Assembly (NCBI GenBank): GCA_964489955.1 | Contig: CAZBAV010000013.1 | Span: 11,386-75,385 of the forward strand | DNA length: 64,000 nt | Reading direction: 5' to 3' | Origin: Leadbetterella sp964489955 | Lineage (GTDB): Bacteria > Bacteroidota > Bacteroidia > Cytophagales > Spirosomataceae | In this document: positions 17,521-26,102 of the stretch, piece after piece | Numbering within the stretch: position 1 is the stretch's first letter | Layout: the number at the start of each line of letters is the position of its first letter | Notes under the pieces: generated by a model | Database searches by the model: none | What the model was told of the DNA's origin: nothing | What the model saw: only the letters and a program-made list of their open reading frames with translations | Made by a program: the position numbers and the translations under genes

Positions 17521-18364
17521 AAGAAAAAAACGTCCTGATTGGCTAAGGGTAAAATTGCCGATAGGAGAAAACTATAGAAAAGTAAGGGAGATTGTAGACG
17601 ATAACAAGCTACATACCATTTGTCAAAGTGGAAACTGCCCGAATATGGGGGAATGTTGGGGCGAGGGAACCGCTACTTTTATGATTCTGGGTAATGTGTG
17701 TACACGTAGCTGTAACTTTTGTGCTGTAGCTACAGGTCGCCCGAATGAATATGACACCCAAGAACCAGACCGGGTGGCTGATGCTATCAAAACCATGGGA
17801 GTAAAACATGCGGTTATTACCTCAGTAAACCGTGACGAGCTTAAAGATAAAGGTGCAGAAATTTGGTATCAAACAGTGGTTAAAACCAAAGAACTTTCTC
17901 CTAGTACTACCATAGAAACACTAATTCCAGACACTAAAGCCGACTGGAATGCCTTGTACCGCATGATTTCCGCAGGTCAAGAGGTAGTTTCTCACAATAT
18001 GGAAACAGTTAAAAGTTTCTACCGAAAAATACGCCCTCAGGCTAAGTACGAACGTAGTTTAGAACAAATCCGTCGTACAAAAGAATACGGAAAAAGAACC
18101 AAAACTGGCATAATGCTGGGCTTCGGGGAAACAAAAGATGAGGTCTTTGAAGCTATGAGCCACTTGGGTGAAGTAGGCTGTGATATCCTTACCTTAGGAC
18201 AATATCTACAACCTACCAAAATGCACCATGAGGTAATAGAATTTATACATCCCGACCTTTTTGAAGAATATAGGGTAGAAGGTCTAAAAAGAGGGTTAAA
18301 GTATGTAGAATCAGGTCCATTGGTACGCTCATCTTACCATTCAGAAAGACATGTAAATGTATGA
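17507..18364 (+). CDS. lipA: Lipoyl synthase
   Basis: This radical-SAM enzyme inserts two sulfurs into protein-bound octanoyl chains, making lipoate for 2-oxoacid dehydrogenases. All ligands of both iron-sulfur clusters are visible: the auxiliary cluster CX4CX5C (C39, C44, C50) and the radical-SAM CX3CX2C (C65, C69, C72). The C-terminal R-S-S-Y motif (VRSSYHSE) is present. The 285-residue length is normal. No lipB is seen nearby. It overlaps the preceding gene by 14 bp and the following lycopene cyclase by 8 bp. Confidence 0.96.
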   Translation: MEVSERKKRPDWLRVKLPIGENYRKVREIVDDNKLHTICQSGNCPNMGECWGEGTATFMILGNVCTRSCNFCAVATGRPNEYDTQEPDRVADAIKTMGVKHAVITSVNRDELKDKGAEIWYQTVVKTKELSPSTTIETLIPDTKADWNALYRMISAGQEVVSHNMETVKSFYRKIRPQAKYERSLEQIRRTKEYGKRTKTGIMLGFGETKDEVFEAMSHLGEVGCDILTLGQYLQPTKMHHEVIEFIHPDLFEEYRVEGLKRGLKYVESGPLVRSSYHSERHVNV

Positions 18365-19487
18365 TTTGGTTTTTTGTGGTGGGGGTATGGCAGCCAGAAG
18401 CTTGGCTTGCAGAATTCTAGACAGCCCCCTACTGCAAAAAAAGAAAATCCTTATCATAGACAAGGATTTCAACTCCCCCGAAAACAAAACTTGGGCCTTT
18501 TGGGAAACACATGAATCTTACTTTGAAAACATAGTCTCTTCCAGATGGAATAAAATACAGATTGTATCACCTACTGGAGAACTGCTCACAAAGGATATTT
18601 CGCCATACTCCTACAAGGTAATTAGTGGCTCAGACTTTAATGAATACACGCTAAGTAAGCTACGGAAAAGCGATAACGTACATTTCAAATCTGATACCAT
18701 AGTTAGCATCGGTAAGCACGAAGTCTTTTTACAAAGTGGAGAAACTGTAAAAGCAAATTATATTTTCGACAGCCTGCCACCATTGATAGATACAAAAGCC
18801 TTAACCTACTATCAGCAATTTTTAGGCTTTACTATAAATACAGCAGAATCCTTCTTTGAAACCTCCACTGCCGAAATCATGAACTTTGATGTAGAGCAGG
18901 TCCCAAAAGAATGCAGGTTTGTATACATTCTACCTATTTCAGAGACCCAAGCCTTAGTTGAGTTCACCCTTTTCACACCTGATATTTATCCCTGGGATCT
19001 AATAGAGACAAAACTCTCCAACTTTCTTTCATTAAAAATTAGCTCCTATAGTATTCTTAGAAAAGAAAAGGGAATTATACCCATGAGCACCCAAAATTTT
19101 GTATCAAATTACAAATCAGGACACATTTACATTGGCTCAGCAGGAGGCTTTACTCAAGCCCACACAGGTTACACTTTTATTAATACGCAGAAAAAAGTAT
19201 TGGAAATAATCCGGTTTCTTGAAGACCAAAACTATAAACCACAAAAATCTTCCATTATAGCTACAAGTATTAATCATTCCTTCCTGAGAGCCTTAACAAA
19301 GAAAAGTTTCAATGCCCCCTCCTACTTATTTACCTTGTTTCGGAAAAATTCAGCCGCTTCGGTTCTGGCTTTTTTAGAAAATAAAGAAGGACTTAATGAT
19401 AGATTGAAAATTATGTTTAACTCTCCCTGGCTCCTATTTATACCAACTTTTTTGGTTTCCCTTTTTAAGACAATTACAAAAAAGTAA
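18357..19487 (+). CDS. crtY: Lycopene cyclase family protein (CrtY type)
   Basis: This 376-residue protein has an N-terminal dinucleotide-binding region (CGGGMAARSLACRI) and the lycopene beta-cyclase landmarks: NKTWAFWE near residue 43, QQFLGFTI, a FVYILPIS-ALVEFTLF block and EKGIIPM, then a glycine-rich SAGGFTQAHTGYTF region. The family cyclises the ends of lycopene to beta-carotene. No other carotenoid gene is present in the window. It overlaps lipA by 8 bp. The enzyme class is clear; the exact product is inferred. Confidence 0.85.
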   Translation: MYDLVFCGGGMAARSLACRILDSPLLQKKKILIIDKDFNSPENKTWAFWETHESYFENIVSSRWNKIQIVSPTGELLTKDISPYSYKVISGSDFNEYTLSKLRKSDNVHFKSDTIVSIGKHEVFLQSGETVKANYIFDSLPPLIDTKALTYYQQFLGFTINTAESFFETSTAEIMNFDVEQVPKECRFVYILPISETQALVEFTLFTPDIYPWDLIETKLSNFLSLKISSYSILRKEKGIIPMSTQNFVSNYKSGHIYIGSAGGFTQAHTGYTFINTQKKVLEIIRFLEDQNYKPQKSSIIATSINHSFLRALTKKSFNAPSYLFTLFRKNSAASVLAFLENKEGLNDRLKIMFNSPWLLFIPTFLVSLFKTITKK

Positions 19488-19496
19488 AAACCTCTA

Positions 19497-19551
19497 TAAC
19501 CTGATAATATTTTAGATAAAATATCTATTTACTGTATATTAAATCAGGTTA
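19497..19551 (+). repeat. Nested inverted repeat between crtY and metK
   Basis: The outer arms TAACCTGAT (19497-19505) and ATCAGGTTA (19543-19551) are perfectly complementary and enclose a second inverted repeat, ATATTTT with AAAATAT (19507-19513 and 19518-19524). No T run follows, so it is not a standard terminator. Role unknown. Confidence 0.6.
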
Positions 19552-19568
19552 AATATCTAAGCAGGTTT

Positions 19569-19576
19569 TATTTTTG
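19569..19576 (+). promoter_or_regulatory. Possible -7 promoter box of metK
   Basis: TATTTTTG matches TAnnTTTG and would give a leader of roughly 85-90 nt before the metK ATG. No convincing -33 box is seen. Confidence 0.4.
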
Positions 19577-19601
19577 ATTATTTTTCTCCAAATTTGTCTC
19601 G

Positions 19602-19625
19602 AAGTAAGAGTATAGACTCTTGCTT
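19602..19625 (+). promoter_or_regulatory. Hairpin in the metK leader
   Basis: AAGTAAGAGT (19602-19611) pairs with ACTCTTGCTT (19616-19625), ten pairs including one G-U, around an ATAG tetraloop. It lies 43 nt before the start codon. By eye it does not match a known SAM riboswitch. Confidence 0.45.
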
Positions 19626-19668
19626 GTCAGTATTAAGTACATAAAATTTAAACTTTCTTCATATTAGT

Positions 19669-20940
19669 ATGGCGTATTTATTTACCTCAGAATCCGTTTC
19701 TGAAGGACACCCAGATAAAGTAGCTGACCAAATATCTGATGCGTTAATAGACCATTTTTTAGCCTTTGATCCTAACTCAAAAGTAGCTTGTGAAACCTTA
19801 GTAACTACCGGTCTGGTAGTTTTGGCTGGTGAGGTTAACACTAAAACATATTTAGATGTACAAACAATAGCTAGAGACGTAATCAAAAAAATTGGTTACA
19901 CTAAAGCCGAATACATGTTTGAAGCCAACTCTTGTGGTATTATCTCTGCCATTCATGAGCAGTCCCAAGATATAAACCAGGGTGTAGATCGTAAAGCCGC
20001 TGAGGACTTTGAGGCCAAAGCAAACGCCCAGGGTGCGGGAGACCAAGGTATGATGTTTGGTTATGCCAGCAAAGAAACAGAAAACTATATGCCTTTGGCA
20101 TTGGACCTTTCGCACAAAATACTTCAGGAGCTAGCTGAGATTAGAAGAGAGAATTCTGAAATAACTTACCTAAGACCGGACTCTAAGTCTCAAGTAACTA
20201 TTGAGTATTCTGACGACAATAAGCCCCAAAGAATTGATACAATCGTAATTTCTACGCAGCATGATGACTTTGAAGAAGATGAAAAAATGCTTGCTAAGAT
20301 TAAATCTGACCTTATCAGCATTGTAATTCCTAGAGTAAAGGCTAAACTTAAGCCTGAGCTCCAAGCCCTTTTCACAGACAGTATCGTATACCATATAAAC
20401 CCTACAGGTAAGTTTGTTATTGGTGGACCACACGGAGATACGGGTCTTACTGGTCGGAAAATAATAGTTGACACATACGGTGGCAAAGGAGCCCACGGTG
20501 GTGGTGCGTTTTCGGGTAAAGACCCTTCCAAAGTGGACCGTTCCGCAGCATACGCCACTCGTCATATTGCTAAAAACTTAGTAGCTGCAGGTCTATGTGA
20601 TGAAGTTCTAGTACAGGTATCATATGCTATTGGCGTGGCTCAACCTTGTGGTGTTTTTGTAAATACTTCAGGTACAGCCAAAGTAAATTTGTCGGATGGT
20701 GAGATTGCAAGGATAGTAGAGAAAATCTTTGACCTAAGACCTTACGCTATTGAGCAAAGACTAAAACTACGTACTCCTATTTACTCTGAAACCGCTGCAT
20801 ACGGTCACATGGGCAGGGAATCAAAAGTAGTTACCAAAGTTTTTGACAATGCCGGCCAAAAAACAGAAGTAGAAGTAGAATTGTTTACATGGGAGAAATT
20901 AGACTATGTAGATAAGGTTAAAGAAGCCTTTGGCTTGTAA
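19669..20940 (+). CDS. metK: S-adenosylmethionine synthase
   Basis: The enzyme makes SAM from methionine and ATP. The protein has 423 residues. The N-terminal SEGHPDKVADQISDALID contains the ATP/Mg site, GAGDQGMMFGYA is the signature loop, and GGPHGDTGLTGRKIIVDTYG and GGGAFSGKDPSKVDRSAAY are the later signatures. It is a single gene between a structured leader and a strong terminator. Confidence 0.97.
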   Translation: MAYLFTSESVSEGHPDKVADQISDALIDHFLAFDPNSKVACETLVTTGLVVLAGEVNTKTYLDVQTIARDVIKKIGYTKAEYMFEANSCGIISAIHEQSQDINQGVDRKAAEDFEAKANAQGAGDQGMMFGYASKETENYMPLALDLSHKILQELAEIRRENSEITYLRPDSKSQVTIEYSDDNKPQRIDTIVISTQHDDFEEDEKMLAKIKSDLISIVIPRVKAKLKPELQALFTDSIVYHINPTGKFVIGGPHGDTGLTGRKIIVDTYGGKGAHGGGAFSGKDPSKVDRSAAYATRHIAKNLVAAGLCDEVLVQVSYAIGVAQPCGVFVNTSGTAKVNLSDGEIARIVEKIFDLRPYAIEQRLKLRTPIYSETAAYGHMGRESKVVTKVFDNAGQKTEVEVELFTWEKLDYVDKVKEAFGL

Positions 20941-20954
20941 TAAGCTTATAAAAC

Positions 20955-20998
20955 AAAGTACAAAAGCCCGAAACTGAGTTTCGGGCTTTTGTACTTTT
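20955..20998 (+). terminator. Strong terminator of metK
   Basis: A long, nearly perfect stem (AAAGTACAAAAGCCCGAAA with its complement, 20955-20973 and 20979-20997) has a short loop and a T-rich 3' side. The symmetry would let it work in both directions. Confidence 0.9.
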
Positions 20999-21041
20999 AT
21001 AACGACAAAATGAAATTTTGCATAATTTTCACACACTCTTT

Positions 21042-21073
21042 TTTGTATTTTTCTAATTTGAAAGGTATTTTTG
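21042..21073 (+). promoter_or_regulatory. Consensus Bacteroidota promoter of sucD
   Basis: TTTG (21042-21045) and TATTTTTG (21066-21073) are separated by exactly 20 nt, a full match to the TTTG-N19/20-TAnnTTTG pattern of primary-sigma promoters in this phylum. The start codon is 50 nt downstream. Confidence 0.75.
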
Positions 21074-21122
21074 AGAGATTTTAAAAAACATAGATTAAAG
21101 ACATCAGTAAAATCACTTAACA

Positions 21123-21998
21123 ATGAGTATTCTTGTAAACAAAAATTCAAAAGTAATAGTACAAGGTTTCACCGGTTCAGAGGGAACTTTCCATGCCGGA
21201 CAAATGATTGAATATGGCACAAACGTGGTAGGAGGCGTGACTCCGGGAAAAGGCGGCCAAACCCATCTTGATAGACCTGTATTTAACACTGTAGAAGACG
21301 CTGTAAAGCAAACAGGTGCTGATGTTTCTATCATTTTTGTTCCACCAGGATTTGCAGCTGATGCCATTATGGAAGCAGCTCAGGCAGGAATAAAAGTAAT
21401 AGTATGTATTACTGAGGGAATCCCAACCAAGGACATGGTTAAAGCCAAATCATTTATTGAGAAATATGATGTAACTTTAATTGGACCAAACTGTCCGGGA
21501 ATCATCACTGCCGAAGAAGCAAAAGTAGGTATCATGCCTGGCTTTATCTTTAAGAAAGGAACAATTGGTGTGGTTTCCAAATCAGGTACACTTACGTACG
21601 AGGCTGTAGATCAGTTAACAAAAGTAGGCTTGGGACAAACAACAGCTATCGGTATCGGTGGTGACCCAATCATTGGAACAACTACAAAACAAGCTGTGGA
21701 ACTTCTTATGAATGACCCGGAAACAGAAGGAATAGTAATGATTGGTGAAATTGGCGGAGGAATGGAAGCCGAGGCAGCACATTACATTAAATCAACAGGA
21801 AACAAAAAACCGGTAGTAGGGTTTATAGCAGGCCAAACCGCTCCGAAAGGAAGAAGAATGGGTCATGCTGGAGCTATTATTGGTGGAGCAGACGATACAG
21901 CAGCGGCCAAAATGGCCATTATGCGTGAGTGTGGAATACACGTAGTAGATTCACCAGCAGAAATTGGAGAAACCATGCTTAAAGCTCTAGGAAAGTAA
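21123..21998 (+). CDS. sucD: Succinate-CoA ligase, alpha subunit
   Basis: This subunit binds CoA and carries the phospho-histidine in the TCA-cycle step from succinyl-CoA to succinate. Visible motifs are the CoA-binding GFTGSEGTFH at 15-24, GPNCPGI near 121-127, VSKSGTLTYE, and the phosphorylated H248 in GRRMGHAGAI. The length (291) is standard. The beta subunit gene sucC is not in this window; separate location is common in Bacteroidota. It has its own promoter and terminator, so it is a single-gene unit. Confidence 0.96.
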   Translation: MSILVNKNSKVIVQGFTGSEGTFHAGQMIEYGTNVVGGVTPGKGGQTHLDRPVFNTVEDAVKQTGADVSIIFVPPGFAADAIMEAAQAGIKVIVCITEGIPTKDMVKAKSFIEKYDVTLIGPNCPGIITAEEAKVGIMPGFIFKKGTIGVVSKSGTLTYEAVDQLTKVGLGQTTAIGIGGDPIIGTTTKQAVELLMNDPETEGIVMIGEIGGGMEAEAAHYIKSTGNKKPVVGFIAGQTAPKGRRMGHAGAIIGGADDTAAAKMAIMRECGIHVVDSPAEIGETMLKALGK

Positions 21999-22039
21999 TT
22001 TCCAAGCTTAAGCTTTCATTTTTGGCACAATTTTTTAGG

Positions 22040-22069
22040 CTCTGGTTTGTACACAAACCAGAGTTTTTT
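22040..22069 (+). terminator. Terminator of sucD
   Basis: CTCTGGTTTGT pairs with ACAAACCAGAG (22040-22050 with 22053-22063) and is followed by six T. It lies about 40 bp after the stop codon. Confidence 0.9.
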
Positions 22070-22125
22070 CGTTCTTAAACAAATTGCTTTACTAAACTAG
22101 TCCAGAAGACTATCAGAAAAATATC

Positions 22126-22593
22126 ATGAAAAGAGTACTTTCCTTCTTACTTCCAGCACTTTTACTTAACTCTTGTAAATCAGACGACGTAAGTCCACTC
22201 TCTATTGAGCAGTTTACAGGTTACGGTTTTGAAAGAGAATGGAACATTAAGGAGTTGTATGTTAACGGAATCAACTTTATGAACGAAGGATGTTTTCAGG
22301 ACGATACAATTCTTTTTTCTAAAGGATACGAAGCGGACTCTACTTATTACTCTCCTGCATACGTGTGGAAAAAAAATGGACTTCGATGTTCTTCAATAGA
22401 TAAAGACATCGTATTTCCAATAGAATTTCATAAGGATGGCAAATCTTTCTCTCTCTCGAATGTATTGTTTAATGTGGAAACTGTAAGTGATACCTTACTT
22501 ATTATCTCTTCAGAGGTAAGTGCTCAAAGATATATTCTAACTTACCAACCGAAATCCTCTGGACCTGTTTTAGGTAACAAGCAGAATCCGTAA
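22126..22593 (+). CDS. Small lipoprotein of unknown function
   Basis: The 155-residue product has a lipoprotein signal peptide with lipobox LNSC (Cys17) followed by KSDD. The mature part is mostly beta, with two Cys (about 56 and 86) that could form a disulfide. It recalls small lipocalin-like Bacteroidota lipoproteins, but no family can be named. It stands alone and converges on mdh. Confidence 0.75.
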   Translation: MKRVLSFLLPALLLNSCKSDDVSPLSIEQFTGYGFEREWNIKELYVNGINFMNEGCFQDDTILFSKGYEADSTYYSPAYVWKKNGLRCSSIDKDIVFPIEFHKDGKSFSLSNVLFNVETVSDTLLIISSEVSAQRYILTYQPKSSGPVLGNKQNP

Positions 22594-22682
22594 TAGTGTT
22601 TTTCAGAATGGGGTTTTGGCATATCCATAAATGTTTTATGGGAATTCAGTGGATACTTTACTAAACTTCAAATCCTAATACG

Positions 22683-22718
22683 AAAAAAGGAGGAAGGCCG
22701 AAACCCTCCTCCTTTTTT
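22683..22718. terminator. Bidirectional terminator between the lipoprotein gene and mdh
   Basis: AAAAAAGGAGGA (22683-22694) pairs with TCCTCCTTTTTT (22707-22718), giving a T run on either strand. It sits between convergent genes and serves both. Confidence 0.9.
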
Positions 22719-22739
22719 ATAAATATATTTGCTATTTTT

Positions 22740-23669
22740 TTACAAAGCAGCATTCATAACTCTCACTGCCTCGGCAGACTTTTCAAAAGCAGCCTTCTCA
22801 TCGTTAGATAATCTTAGGTTGATGATTTTCTCCCATCCTGTACGGCCAATTACCACTGGCACGCCCAAACAAATATCTTTCTGTCCGTACTCTCCATTAA
22901 GGTAAACACATGAAGGTATAATTTTCTTCTCGTCTCTCAGGATTGACTCCACTACTTGACCTACTGCCGCACCGGGAGCATACCATGCAGACGTACCCAG
23001 TAAACCTGTAAGTGTGGCACCGCCAACCATAGTTTTATCCGAAACCTCTTTCAGCTTTTCGCCAGACAAGAAACGGCTAACAGGAATACTGTTCCAGGTA
23101 GCTAAACGCGTAAGAGGAATCATAGTGGTGTCACCATGGCCACCAATTACCATTCCATGTAAGTCGCTTTGGGCTACACCTAAAGCCTCACCTAATCTAT
23201 AGCGAAAACGAGCAGAATCTAATGCACCTCCCATACCTATTACCCTTTTCTTAGAAATACCCATTTCTGTAGCAATCTTATAAGTTAAGTAAGTCATGGT
23301 ATCCATAGGATTAGAAACTATAACAATGATAGCTTTAGGCGATGCTTGTAATGCGTTTGTTACCACTGTACGCACTATTCCTGCATTGATACCGATAAGT
23401 TCTTCCCTCGTCATACCCGGCTTACGGGGAATACCTGAAGTAACCACAATCACATCGGACTTTGCAGTTCTGGCGTAGTCATTGGTTACACCTACAATTT
23501 TTGTATCAAAACCTTCTATAGATGCTGTCTGAGCCAAATCCATGGCCTTTCCTTCTGCAAAACCCTCTTTAATATCCAAGATAACAACTTCAGAAGCTAT
23601 CTCTTTTCTAGCTATATTATCTGCAGCAGTAGCACCTACAGCACCGGCACCAATTATTGTAACTTTCAT
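22740..23669 (-). CDS. mdh: Malate dehydrogenase
   Basis: This NAD-dependent enzyme interconverts malate and oxaloacetate. It is 309 residues, of the LDH-like MDH type. The sequence shows GAGAVGAT (NAD), D32, R82 and R88 in IPRKPGMTREEL (R82 gives malate specificity), SNPMD, D151/R154 in LDSARFR and catalytic H178 in GGHGDTTM. It shares the bidirectional terminator at 22683-22718 and diverges from the DUF1232 gene. Confidence 0.96.
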   Translation of the reverse strand: MKVTIIGAGAVGATAADNIARKEIASEVVILDIKEGFAEGKAMDLAQTASIEGFDTKIVGVTNDYARTAKSDVIVVTSGIPRKPGMTREELIGINAGIVRTVVTNALQASPKAIIVIVSNPMDTMTYLTYKIATEMGISKKRVIGMGGALDSARFRYRLGEALGVAQSDLHGMVIGGHGDTTMIPLTRLATWNSIPVSRFLSGEKLKEVSDKTMVGGATLTGLLGTSAWYAPGAAVGQVVESILRDEKKIIPSCVYLNGEYGQKDICLGVPVVIGRTGWEKIINLRLSNDEKAAFEKSAEAVRVMNAAL

Positions 23670-23705
23670 CGAATATATTTAATTTTATTAACATTTACTC
23701 TAACA

Positions 23706-23738
23706 CAAAAATATCCTAATTATTTCATTTTATTGCAA
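23706..23738 (-). promoter_or_regulatory. Promoter of mdh
   Basis: On the minus strand TATTTTTG (23706-23713) is preceded 22 nt upstream by TTG (23736-23738). The -7 box lies 36 nt before the ATG. Confidence 0.55.
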
Positions 23739-23804
23739 TCTTTGAACTTAGAATTCCGTTTTTTGTTAAAGAAAAGAGCATTAAACTTATAACTATTCGC
23801 ACCG

Positions 23805-24242
23805 ATGGGCAATAGCAAATTAAAATCCGTATTAAATTCTATTTTTTACAGGTCCTCGTACCTGAAAGCTACCAAACTGGCCAAAAACTCCAAAGGAATA
23901 CTTTTGGTATTAGCTACATTGTTTACAAAAGTGCAGTCAGAGAAGAAAGGCTCTCCGTTCAAAATAATTGTCAGCAAATTAAAAACCTTAGGTCTTTTAC
24001 TTAAGTATTATGCCAAAGGTGATTACAGAGATGTTGAAATAAAAAACGTGGTTATAATCCTAGCCGGAATTATTTATTTCTTATCTCCTATTGATTTTAT
24101 ACCAGACATGCTTCCTGTAGTTGGTTTTGCAGACGACATAGCCTTAGTAACTTTTATTTATAACAGCGTGGCAGACGAAGTAGAAAGGTTTGAACTTTGG
24201 CTTATAAACCGCAATGTGGAAGTCCAGGAGGTAGAGAAATAA
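23805..24242 (+). CDS. DUF1232 (YkvA-like) membrane protein
   Basis: This 145-residue protein carries the compact DUF1232 signature YFLSPIDFIPDMLPVVGFAD in a hydrophobic hairpin at about residues 87-120. The N-terminal 80 residues are basic and helical. The family is widespread and without an assigned function. It lies 71 bp before tatA on the same strand. Confidence 0.85.
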   Translation: MGNSKLKSVLNSIFYRSSYLKATKLAKNSKGILLVLATLFTKVQSEKKGSPFKIIVSKLKTLGLLLKYYAKGDYRDVEIKNVVIILAGIIYFLSPIDFIPDMLPVVGFADDIALVTFIYNSVADEVERFELWLINRNVEVQEVEK

Positions 24243-24313
24243 GTTTTTACGAAAAACCTAATGTTTTTCGATCAATAATATTTACATTTGTTACAACTAA
24301 AGTATCATTAAAG

Positions 24314-24511
24314 ATGAATTTAAGTACATTATTGTTTATGGGGCTTGGTACGCCTGAGTTACTATTTATAGGATTTGCAATCCTTTTGCTATTTGGAGCA
24401 AAAAAGCTTCCTGAGTTGGCACGTGGTCTTGGTAAGGGAATTAGAGAATTTAAGGATGCTACTAAAGAAGTAAAAGATAATATAGAAAAAGCATCTAAGG
24501 TAGACGAATAA
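24314..24511 (+). CDS. tatA: Sec-independent translocase subunit TatA/E
   Basis: This 65-residue protein has one N-terminal membrane helix with the classic TatA features: a short periplasmic part, the helix ELLFIGFAILLLFG, the hinge KKLPELARGLGKGI and an amphipathic helix followed by a charged tail. It forms the Tat pore for folded proteins. The frame is open further upstream, but the ATG at 24314 gives the standard protein and avoids overlap with the DUF1232 gene. No tatC nearby. Confidence 0.93.
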   Translation: MNLSTLLFMGLGTPELLFIGFAILLLFGAKKLPELARGLGKGIREFKDATKEVKDNIEKASKVDE

Positions 24512-24529
24512 TATTCCTTTCTTCCCTTA

Positions 24530-24573
24530 AAAAAACAACAGCTTTGTGATATCCGCAATTCTGTTGTTTTTTT
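24530..24573 (+). terminator. Terminator of tatA
   Basis: AAAAAACAACAG (24530-24541) pairs with CTGTTGTTTTTT (24561-24572) around a 19-nt loop. It ends 18 nt before the gatA start codon. Confidence 0.85.
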
Positions 24574-24591
24574 ATTTAAACTTTACACCAA

Positions 24592-25995
24592 GTGCATTAT
24601 AGCCAATATTCAGAATACCGCAAGTCGTTAGAAAACGAAGAACTAGACTTAGTAGAAGTTGTTGATCAATTCCTCCAAAGAATATCAGATTTAAAACATC
24701 TAAATGTTTTTCTGGAGGTTTATGAACAAGAGGCCAGAGAAAAGGCAGCCCTGGTTTCGGAGAAAATAAAACAGGGACAGGCGGGCAAACTTGCGGGTAT
24801 GGTTATAGGCCTTAAAGACCTTTTTGCGTATAATGGCCATGGGCTACAATGTGGATCCAAAATTTTAACCGGTTTCAAAAGCCAGTTTACTGCTACATGC
24901 GTGCAAAAACTTTTGGATGAAGATGCAATCATCATAGGCCGCCAAAATTGCGACGAATTCGGGATGGGTTCGGCAAACGAAAACTCGGCGTTTGGCCCCA
25001 CCCTAAACTTCCAAGACAACAACCGGGTGCCCGGAGGTTCTTCTGGTGCAAGTGCCGTAGCCGTTCAAGCTCGGCTATGTCATGCTTCTATAGGTTCAGA
25101 CACTGGTGGTTCTGTACGCCAGCCATCTGCATTCTGTGGTGTTGTTGGCCTTAAACCTACCTACTCACGTATTTCGCGTTGGGGTTTAGCAGCTTATGCT
25201 TCCTCTTTTGACTGCGTAGGCCCTATTGCAAATAGCGTATATGATGTGGCACACCTATTAGAAGTTATGTCTGGTTCTGACCAATATGACAGCACAGTTT
25301 CTGATAGAGAAGTGGATGCTTACACAGCCTTCGAAAACAATAAATATAAAATTGGTTATCTAAAAGACGCCTTAGATTCACCCGGCTTAGATCCAGAAAT
25401 AAAAGCTGCTACATACGGCAAACTTCAAGAATTAGAAAGCCAGGGCCACCAAATATACCCTATTGAATTTCCTAAATTAAAATATTTATTACCAATTTAT
25501 TACACCCTTACCATGGCCGAAGCCTCTTCTAATCTAGCACGGTATGACGGTGTAAGGTATGGTTACAGGGCTTCCTCCTATTCAGACCTAAATGATTTCT
25601 ACAAAAAAAACCGTTCTGAAGGTTTCGGTAAGGAAGTAAAACGAAGGATTATGATGGGTACCTACATCTTGAGTGCCACTTATTATGATGCCTATTATGT
25701 AAAAGCCCAGAAAGTAAGGGCAGCCATAATTAAAGAGACGGAAGAATTCTTCGAAAAACTGGACTTCATTATTACCCCCACTACCCCAACTGTAGCGTTT
25801 GAAAGAAATCGTAATGTAAAAAATGCCACAGAGAACTACTTAGCAGATGTTTTCACCGTATACGCCAACGTGGTGGGTATTCCGGCCATTTCCATACCAA
25901 ATGGTAAAAACTCCGAAGGATTCCCTATAGGTTTACAGATTTTGGGTCAGGCTTTTGCAGAAAAAGACTTATTAAGCTTTGCAAAATCCATATAA
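24592..25995 (+). CDS. gatA: Aspartyl/glutamyl-tRNA amidotransferase subunit A
   Basis: This amidase subunit supplies ammonia for making Gln-tRNA(Gln) and/or Asn-tRNA(Asn). The Ser-cisSer-Lys triad is visible at the spacing of known GatA: K75 (VIGLKDLFA), S150 (VPGGSSGAS) and S174 (GSDTGGSVRQPS). NENSAFGP and GLKPTYSRISRWGL are further GatA signatures. The length (467) is normal. Start is GTG: an in-frame stop at 24577 leaves no upstream ATG. gatB and gatC are not in this window. Confidence 0.93.
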   Translation: MHYSQYSEYRKSLENEELDLVEVVDQFLQRISDLKHLNVFLEVYEQEAREKAALVSEKIKQGQAGKLAGMVIGLKDLFAYNGHGLQCGSKILTGFKSQFTATCVQKLLDEDAIIIGRQNCDEFGMGSANENSAFGPTLNFQDNNRVPGGSSGASAVAVQARLCHASIGSDTGGSVRQPSAFCGVVGLKPTYSRISRWGLAAYASSFDCVGPIANSVYDVAHLLEVMSGSDQYDSTVSDREVDAYTAFENNKYKIGYLKDALDSPGLDPEIKAATYGKLQELESQGHQIYPIEFPKLKYLLPIYYTLTMAEASSNLARYDGVRYGYRASSYSDLNDFYKKNRSEGFGKEVKRRIMMGTYILSATYYDAYYVKAQKVRAAIIKETEEFFEKLDFIITPTTPTVAFERNRNVKNATENYLADVFTVYANVVGIPAISIPNGKNSEGFPIGLQILGQAFAEKDLLSFAKSI

Positions 25996-26029
25996 AAACG
26001 GGTTTAGAAAGGCAAATAGTTCGTAATAA

Positions 26030-26062
26030 TTTGGACTTTATTAAATTTTCTTTTTATTTTCG
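26030..26062 (+). promoter_or_regulatory. Probable promoter of the 26103 gene
   Basis: TTTG (26030-26033) is followed after 21 nt by TATTTTCG (26055-26062), one base off TAnnTTTG. Transcription from here would begin downstream of the alternative TTG start at 26031, supporting the ATG at 26103. Confidence 0.5.
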
Positions 26063-26102
26063 CATATTGCTTTTCCTAAAAATACGTTATTTATCCAAAC
26101 AA

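Noticed and set aside
19497..19668. Known SAM riboswitch before metK
   Set aside because: Hairpins are present, but I could not match the conserved cores of SAM-I or SAM-II by eye; left as an unassigned leader structure.
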